This document shows positions 14,380 to 17,547 of a stretch of 17,547 bases of DNA, piece by piece; position 1 is the stretch's first letter, and each line of letters begins with the position of its first letter. The notes under the pieces are model-generated. The model searched no databases and had not been told where the DNA came from. It saw only the letters and a list, made by a program, of their open reading frames with translations. Position numbers and translations under genes: made by a program. The DNA comes from Egicoccus sp035462025 (lineage in GTDB: Bacteria > Actinomycetota > Nitriliruptoria > Nitriliruptorales > Nitriliruptoraceae), in assembly GCA_035462025.1 (NCBI GenBank), contig DATHUR010000119.1:1-17547 (forward strand). Direction: 5' to 3'.

Positions 14380-14841
14380 TCAGTCGATCCGTTCGCGGCC
14401 GACGATGGTCGCGCTGTAGACACCGGCCGGCGCCGCGACGGTCACCCGGTCGCCGGCGCGACGTCCGATCACGGCCTTGGCGATCGGCGCGTCGGCCGAG
14501 GTGCGGTGTTCGTCCATGCCGGCCTCGACCGGGTGCACGATCAGGAACGACTCGCGCGAGCCGTCGGGGAACTCGACCTGGACCCGATCGCCGATCTCGA
14601 CGATGGTCGGGTCGTCGCGGACGTCGCCCGGGGCCACCGCGTCACGCAGCAGACGGGTCAACTCCTCGACCTGCTCGGTCAGGCTGCGCTGCTCGGCGAA
14701 CAGTTCGGTGTCCGACTCGGCGGCGAGGTCGCGTTCCACCCGGACGAGGCGTGCTTCCGCGCGCTCGAGGCGGGCGCGGATCCAGTCGCGCCCGGCGCTG
14801 GTCAGCACGACGGGGACGCGTACGGTTTCGGTGGACGACAT
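14380..14841 (-). CDS. GreA/Gfh-family protein with a shortened coiled coil
   Basis: A 153-residue member of the GreA/GreB family, which enter the RNA polymerase secondary channel. The N-terminal helical hairpin (about 14-66) starts with VVLTSAGRDWIRARL (11-25), equivalent to the family LT-x-G-x3-L motif. The C-terminal FKBP-like domain (about 80-150) has EIGDRVQVEFPDG (82-94) and ADAPIAKAVIGRRAGDRV (116-133). The hairpin is about eight residues shorter than in GreA, and the tip reads DLAAESDTEL (38-47) instead of the cleavage-competent DLSENAEY type, so transcript cleavage is doubtful. It may act more like the mycobacterial GreA-like inhibitor Rv3788 or Gfh1. Start: GAGGT precedes the ATG by six bases. 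It is preceded by a perfect palindrome and followed by the receiver-like gene. It is unlikely to be the housekeeping GreA. Confidence 0.8.
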   Translation of the reverse strand: MSSTETVRVPVVLTSAGRDWIRARLERAEARLVRVERDLAAESDTELFAEQRSLTEQVEELTRLLRDAVAPGDVRDDPTIVEIGDRVQVEFPDGSRESFLIVHPVEAGMDEHRTSADAPIAKAVIGRRAGDRVTVAAPAGVYSATIVGRERID

Positions 14842-14872
14842 GGGTGGACCTCAGTCAGACTGGCACCAGGAA

Positions 14873-14889
14873 ATGAAGCATTGCTTCAT
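14873..14889. promoter_or_regulatory. Operator-like palindrome ahead of the GreA-like gene (copy 1 of TGAAGC-N3-GCTTCA)
   Basis: ATGAAGCATTGCTTCAT is perfectly symmetric around its central T (14881). It fills the 49-base gap between the XRE-cupin gene and the GreA-like gene, 31 bases before the ATG. A TAGCAT hexamer on the - strand (14888-14893), a possible -10, overlaps it, as does the space just downstream of a TCGACA (14901-14906), so a bound repressor would block this promoter region. The same arms and spacing recur at 16196-16210. Confidence 0.7.
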
Positions 14890-14890
14890 G

Positions 14891-16102
14891 CTACCCCTTC
14901 TGTCGACGGCCGGGTCGGGCCCGATGCACCGTCCAGACGGCCTCGGTCGCGGCGGCCGCCGGATTCGCCCAGGCGGTGACCGTCGCGGTCGCGGCGACCA
15001 GGGCATCGCCCTCGTGCAGCGTCTCGACCCGCCCGTCGAGGGTGAGGTCGAGCACGCCCCGAACGACGAGCACCGACTCGGGCGCCTTGACCGCGAAGGG
15101 ACCGCTCGCCCCGGCGCCACCCGGCGCGAACTCGAGGTGCCACACCTCGCCGGTGACCGGGTCGTCGAGGAGCTGTTCGCCGGTCAGTCCGTCCTGCAGC
15201 GCGCGTCGCTCGCGCCCGCTGCGGCGGGCGATCGTGAATCCCGACTCGCGGTCCTGGCCGGGCCCGAACGGCACGCCCAGCACCTCCCACAGGCGGACGA
15301 GGGTGTCGCCGCCGGGGCCGCGCACGCCGCGCTCGACCTGCGACAGCGCCGATGGCGTGATCCCGACCCGCCGCGCCACCTCGGCCTGTGACAGTCCGCG
15401 GCCGAGGCGCTGGTCACGGATCGCGGTCCCGAGCAGTTCGCGGGTGGCACTCGGCGTGCCGGTCGCGCGGAGGTCGTCGTCCACGACCTCGACGGTGACG
15501 CTGCGTCCGACGACGGCCTCGTCGCGACCGGTGGCCTTGCGCACCGTCAGGCGGGACCCGTCACGGTCATCGGTGAACTCGACCACCACCTGGGTGATCT
15601 CGGTCAGGCGGCGCAGGAACGTGGGTCGGTGGTGGTCGGTGCGCAGCGGCCACACGGCGAGGCTGCGGCGTCGGTACAGGCGCGGGCAGGTGGTCAGGAA
15701 CAACTCGAGTGCGGCATCGCGGCCCCAGGCCTTCTGCACACCCGACAGGCCGTCGACGACGAAGGCCGCACCCGTGCCGGCCCGTTCGTCGGCTGCTTCG
15801 AGCGAGGCGACGGCTGCGGCGAACGTCGCGTCCGCGGCCAGCGCGCCGGGCAGGGTCGACGGGGTCCCGGTGCTCGCCGGCGACCAGTCGAGGACCTCGA
15901 CACCGTCGGGCATCTCGCCATCGAACGGTCGGTCGGCGTTGACCAGGACCAGCGGCACCCGTCCCCGGGTGGCGGCGACGAACCGGTCGACCAGCAGTCG
16001 CAGCGGGGCGTCGGGGCCGCCCTGCATCACCAGGTTGTCCCCGATGTGGACGCCGTCGATGAGCGAGTCGACCAGGTCCGTCCCGGTGGTCTCGGCCTGC
16101 AT
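14891..16102 (-). CDS. Three-part regulator: degenerate KaiC/RAD55-like domain, XRE helix-turn-helix, cupin
   Basis: A 403-residue DNA-binding protein. Residues 1 to about 200 resemble RecA-fold KaiC/RAD55-type domains: VDSLIDGVHIGDNLVMQGGP (11-30) sits where KaiC proteins have their leader and P-loop, and AAFVVDGLSGV (112-122) looks like the Walker B strand. The P-loop GKT/S is absent (GGPDAPLRLL), so ATP binding is unlikely. A clear Cro/CI-type HTH follows (about 224-277; GLSQAEVARRVGITPSALSQ, 236-255). The C-terminal cupin barrel (about 318-395) keeps VLVVRGVLDLTLDG (344-357) and LHEGDALV (362-369), but the metal-binding histidines are replaced (FAVKAPE, TVTAWAN). The ATG is preceded by GAGGTG. 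It is divergent from nirK and upstream of the GreA-like gene, with matching palindromes flanking it, which suggests autoregulation and control of the neighbours. The ligand is unknown. Confidence 0.82.
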   Translation of the reverse strand: MQAETTGTDLVDSLIDGVHIGDNLVMQGGPDAPLRLLVDRFVAATRGRVPLVLVNADRPFDGEMPDGVEVLDWSPASTGTPSTLPGALAADATFAAAVASLEAADERAGTGAAFVVDGLSGVQKAWGRDAALELFLTTCPRLYRRRSLAVWPLRTDHHRPTFLRRLTEITQVVVEFTDDRDGSRLTVRKATGRDEAVVGRSVTVEVVDDDLRATGTPSATRELLGTAIRDQRLGRGLSQAEVARRVGITPSALSQVERGVRGPGGDTLVRLWEVLGVPFGPGQDRESGFTIARRSGRERRALQDGLTGEQLLDDPVTGEVWHLEFAPGGAGASGPFAVKAPESVLVVRGVLDLTLDGRVETLHEGDALVAATATVTAWANPAAAATEAVWTVHRARPGRRQKG

Positions 16103-16195
16103 CCGTCCACCTCGTCCGCCGTCGCGTGCGGCCGAAACGCTAGTGCGCCCGGGGGCCGGGGCGCCGCGACGCCGCGTCAGCCGCCACCCAGGGTG

Positions 16196-16210
16196 TGAAG
16201 CTGGGCTTCA
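16196..16210. promoter_or_regulatory. Operator-like palindrome in the regulator/nirK gap (copy 2 of TGAAGC-N3-GCTTCA)
   Basis: TGAAGC (16196-16201) and GCTTCA (16205-16210) flank TGG. The arms and spacing are identical to those at 14874-14888; only the three central bases differ. It lies 93 bases before the regulator start and 146 bases before the nirK start, in the 254-base divergent gap (16103-16356), so it could serve either gene. A TAGCGT hexamer on the - strand (16137-16142) is a possible -10 for the regulator, without a clear -35. Confidence 0.65.
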
Positions 16211-16288
16211 GGCGAGGTCGACCGATGGTCCCCCCGGTCACTCCCTTGGTCTCGTCGGAAGGGGTCGAAGGTCCCTAGTGATGCCTCG

Positions 16289-16320
16289 TGTTCCGAACGT
16301 TTACTGCATAACTAAGGAAT
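16289..16320 (+). promoter_or_regulatory. AT-rich promoter-like region ahead of nirK
   Basis: This is the only AT-rich stretch of the divergent gap and carries CATAAC (16307-16312) with four of six -10 consensus bases. It lies 45-70 bases ahead of the nirK ATG. No convincing -35 was found, so an activator-dependent or alternative-sigma promoter is possible. The nirK ribosome binding site AGGAGAG (16344-16350) follows at a normal six-base spacing. Confidence 0.3.
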
Positions 16321-16356
16321 TCATTCGCATCGACCGCAGCACCAGGAGAGAACCCC

Positions 16357-17508
16357 ATGAGCACCCAGGCCCCACCCCGTCCCCCGACCACCTCGGCGCC
16401 GCCGACTTCGACGGTCGGCTCGCCACTGTCCGGCGGCCGTGCGCTGCTGCTGATCGTGGCCGCCGTCCTGGCCTCGATCGCGGCCACGATGGCGTTCGTC
16501 GACACCAACGGGTCGGGGTCGGTCGTGGTGGCCGACGCCGCCGCCGCGGACGTCGATGCCCTCGAGCCCGGGCCCCGTACGGCGGACCCCGTCTCCCACG
16601 ACGGCGTGACGATCCCCGAACCGATCGGTGACCGCGGCCCGACCACCGTCGAGGTCGAACTGACCACGATGGAGGTCGAGGGACAACTCGCCGACGGGTC
16701 CGCGCAGACGTACTGGACCTTCAACGGATCGGTGCCCGGTCCGCTGGTCCGCGTCCGCGAGGGCGACACCATCGAGTTCACCCTCACCAACGACATCAGC
16801 AGCGCGAACCCGCACTCGATCGACCTGCACGCGGTCAACGGTCCCGGCGGCGGCGCCGGTGCCACCCAGATGGCCCCCGGCGAGTCGGGCGAGTTCACGT
16901 TCCAGGCGCTCAACCCCGGTGTCTACGTCTACCACTGCGCCACCCCCCACATCCCGACCCACATCGCGATGGGCATGTACGGGCTGATCGTGGTCGAGCC
17001 CGAGGGCGGCCTGCCCGAGGTCGACCGTGAGTTCTACGTCATGCAGGGCGAGATCTACACCGCCCAGGCCCGCGGCACCGAAGGTCTGCTGTCCTTCGAC
17101 GTGAACAAGATGATGGCCGAGGACCCGACCCACGTCGTGTTCAACGGTTCGGTCGGCGCGCTCGCCGGCGACAACGCCATGCAGGCCGAGGTCGGCGAGA
17201 CCGTACGCATCTACGTCGGCAACGGCGGCCCCAACATGACCTCGAGCTTCCACGTGATCGGCGAGATCTTCGACCGTGCGTCGGTCGAGGGCGGCTCACT
17301 GATCAACGAGAACGTGCAGACCACCCTGGTGCCCGCCGGCGGCGCGACCTACGTCGAGTTCGAACTCGACGTCCCGGGCGACTACATCCTGGTCGACCAC
17401 GCCATCACCCGCGCGATCGATGGCGGAGCCGTCGGCATCCTGCACGTGACCGGCGACGACAACCCCGACGTCTTCGACGCACCCGAGGGCTCGAGCTCGG
17501 GTCACTGA
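16357..17508 (+). CDS. nirK: Copper-containing nitrite reductase (NirK/AniA family), membrane-anchored
   Basis: A 383-residue two-cupredoxin-domain enzyme that reduces nitrite to nitric oxide. All expected residues are present: type 1 copper ligands His153, Cys194, His202, Met207; type 2 ligands His158, His193 and, from the neighbouring subunit of the trimer, His348; catalytic Asp156 (HSIDLH) and His299 (SSFHVIG). Surrounding blocks GPGGGAGATQMAPGE (162-176), YHCATPHIPTHIAMGMYG (192-209) and HVVFNGSVGALAGD (259-272) fit NirK. Residues 29-48 are a single hydrophobic segment after a Pro/Thr-rich cytoplasmic start; with no lipobox it is probably a membrane anchor holding the enzyme outside, although cleavage near VADA (58-61) is possible. 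It is divergent from the XRE-cupin regulator. No nor or nos gene is visible, so whether it serves denitrification, nitrite detoxification or NO signalling cannot be told. Confidence 0.93.
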   Translation: MSTQAPPRPPTTSAPPTSTVGSPLSGGRALLLIVAAVLASIAATMAFVDTNGSGSVVVADAAAADVDALEPGPRTADPVSHDGVTIPEPIGDRGPTTVEVELTTMEVEGQLADGSAQTYWTFNGSVPGPLVRVREGDTIEFTLTNDISSANPHSIDLHAVNGPGGGAGATQMAPGESGEFTFQALNPGVYVYHCATPHIPTHIAMGMYGLIVVEPEGGLPEVDREFYVMQGEIYTAQARGTEGLLSFDVNKMMAEDPTHVVFNGSVGALAGDNAMQAEVGETVRIYVGNGGPNMTSSFHVIGEIFDRASVEGGSLINENVQTTLVPAGGATYVEFELDVPGDYILVDHAITRAIDGGAVGILHVTGDDNPDVFDAPEGSSSGH

Positions 17509-17547
17509 CCACGCCGAGGTAACCATCCAGCCCGGTCCGGGGACACA

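Noticed and set aside
14873..14889. The palindrome read as a transcription terminator of the regulator gene
   Set aside because: With a one-base centre it can form only a short hairpin, there is no T-run, and the same arms and spacing recur in the divergent gap at 16196-16210, which favours an operator.
16196..16210. TGAAGC-N3-GCTTCA as an NsrR or FNR/DNR site for nirK control
   Set aside because: The half-sites do not match the NsrR (ATGCATTT-like) or FNR (TTGAT-like) patterns I know; an XRE-type site is the simpler reading.
17509..17547. Start of a further gene after nirK
   Set aside because: No start codon with a ribosome binding site and no continuing frame can be supported in the last 39 bases.

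Overview
The window is very GC-rich with GTG starts, ATGA start/stop overlaps and short gaps. Together with a mycobacterial-type thiolase-like protein (TLP1), a divergent TetR and TAnnnT-like -10 hexamers, this points to an actinobacterium. A deep-branching lineage such as Nitriliruptoria/Euzebyales is possible, but that is a guess. No tRNA, rRNA, CRISPR array, insertion sequence or phage gene was seen.

Left part (1-8234, all + strand): the end of a monosaccharide ABC importer (ATPase tail plus MmsB/XylH-type permease) is closed by a strong GC hairpin. After a 334-base regulatory gap comes a complete five-gene peptide/nickel-type (Dpp/Opp) ABC operon: lipoprotein binding protein, two permeases, two ATPases. 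The gap carries two identical 12-bp palindromes, GCAATCGATTGC, of the LacI-family operator type, a candidate promoter abutting the second one, and a structured leader with two possible start sites. A LacI-type operator ahead of a peptide-type transporter suggests an oligosaccharide importer rather than a peptide importer. The first ATPase (5515-6897) contains an insertion with four DnaJ-like CxxC(x)GxG repeats between Walker A and the Q-loop, and both ATPases carry other insertions.

Middle part (8242-13962): on the - strand lie a CPA2-type cation/proton antiporter with two C-terminal USP domains and, upstream of it, an acyl-CoA dehydrogenase of the LCAD/IVD catalytic type. Divergent from these on the + strand are a TetR regulator and a TLP1-like protein that lacks the thiolase nucleophilic Cys. 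A 20-bp imperfect palindrome in the divergent gap is a likely TetR operator. This looks like an acyl-CoA/lipid locus.

Right part (13969-17508): on the - strand, in transcription order, are a regulator (degenerate KaiC/RAD55-like domain, XRE helix-turn-helix, metal-ligand-less cupin), a short GreA/Gfh-like RNA polymerase secondary-channel protein, and a small degenerate receiver-like protein. Divergent on the + strand is a membrane-anchored copper nitrite reductase (NirK) with all type 1, type 2 and catalytic residues. The same operator-like element, TGAAGC-N3-GCTTCA, occurs twice and nowhere else that I noticed: in the regulator/nirK divergent gap and directly ahead of the GreA-like gene. The simplest reading is a small regulon in which the XRE-cupin protein controls itself, the GreA-like/receiver-like pair and perhaps nirK. 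This regulon and the DnaJ-like finger in the ABC ATPase are the best candidates here for something undescribed.
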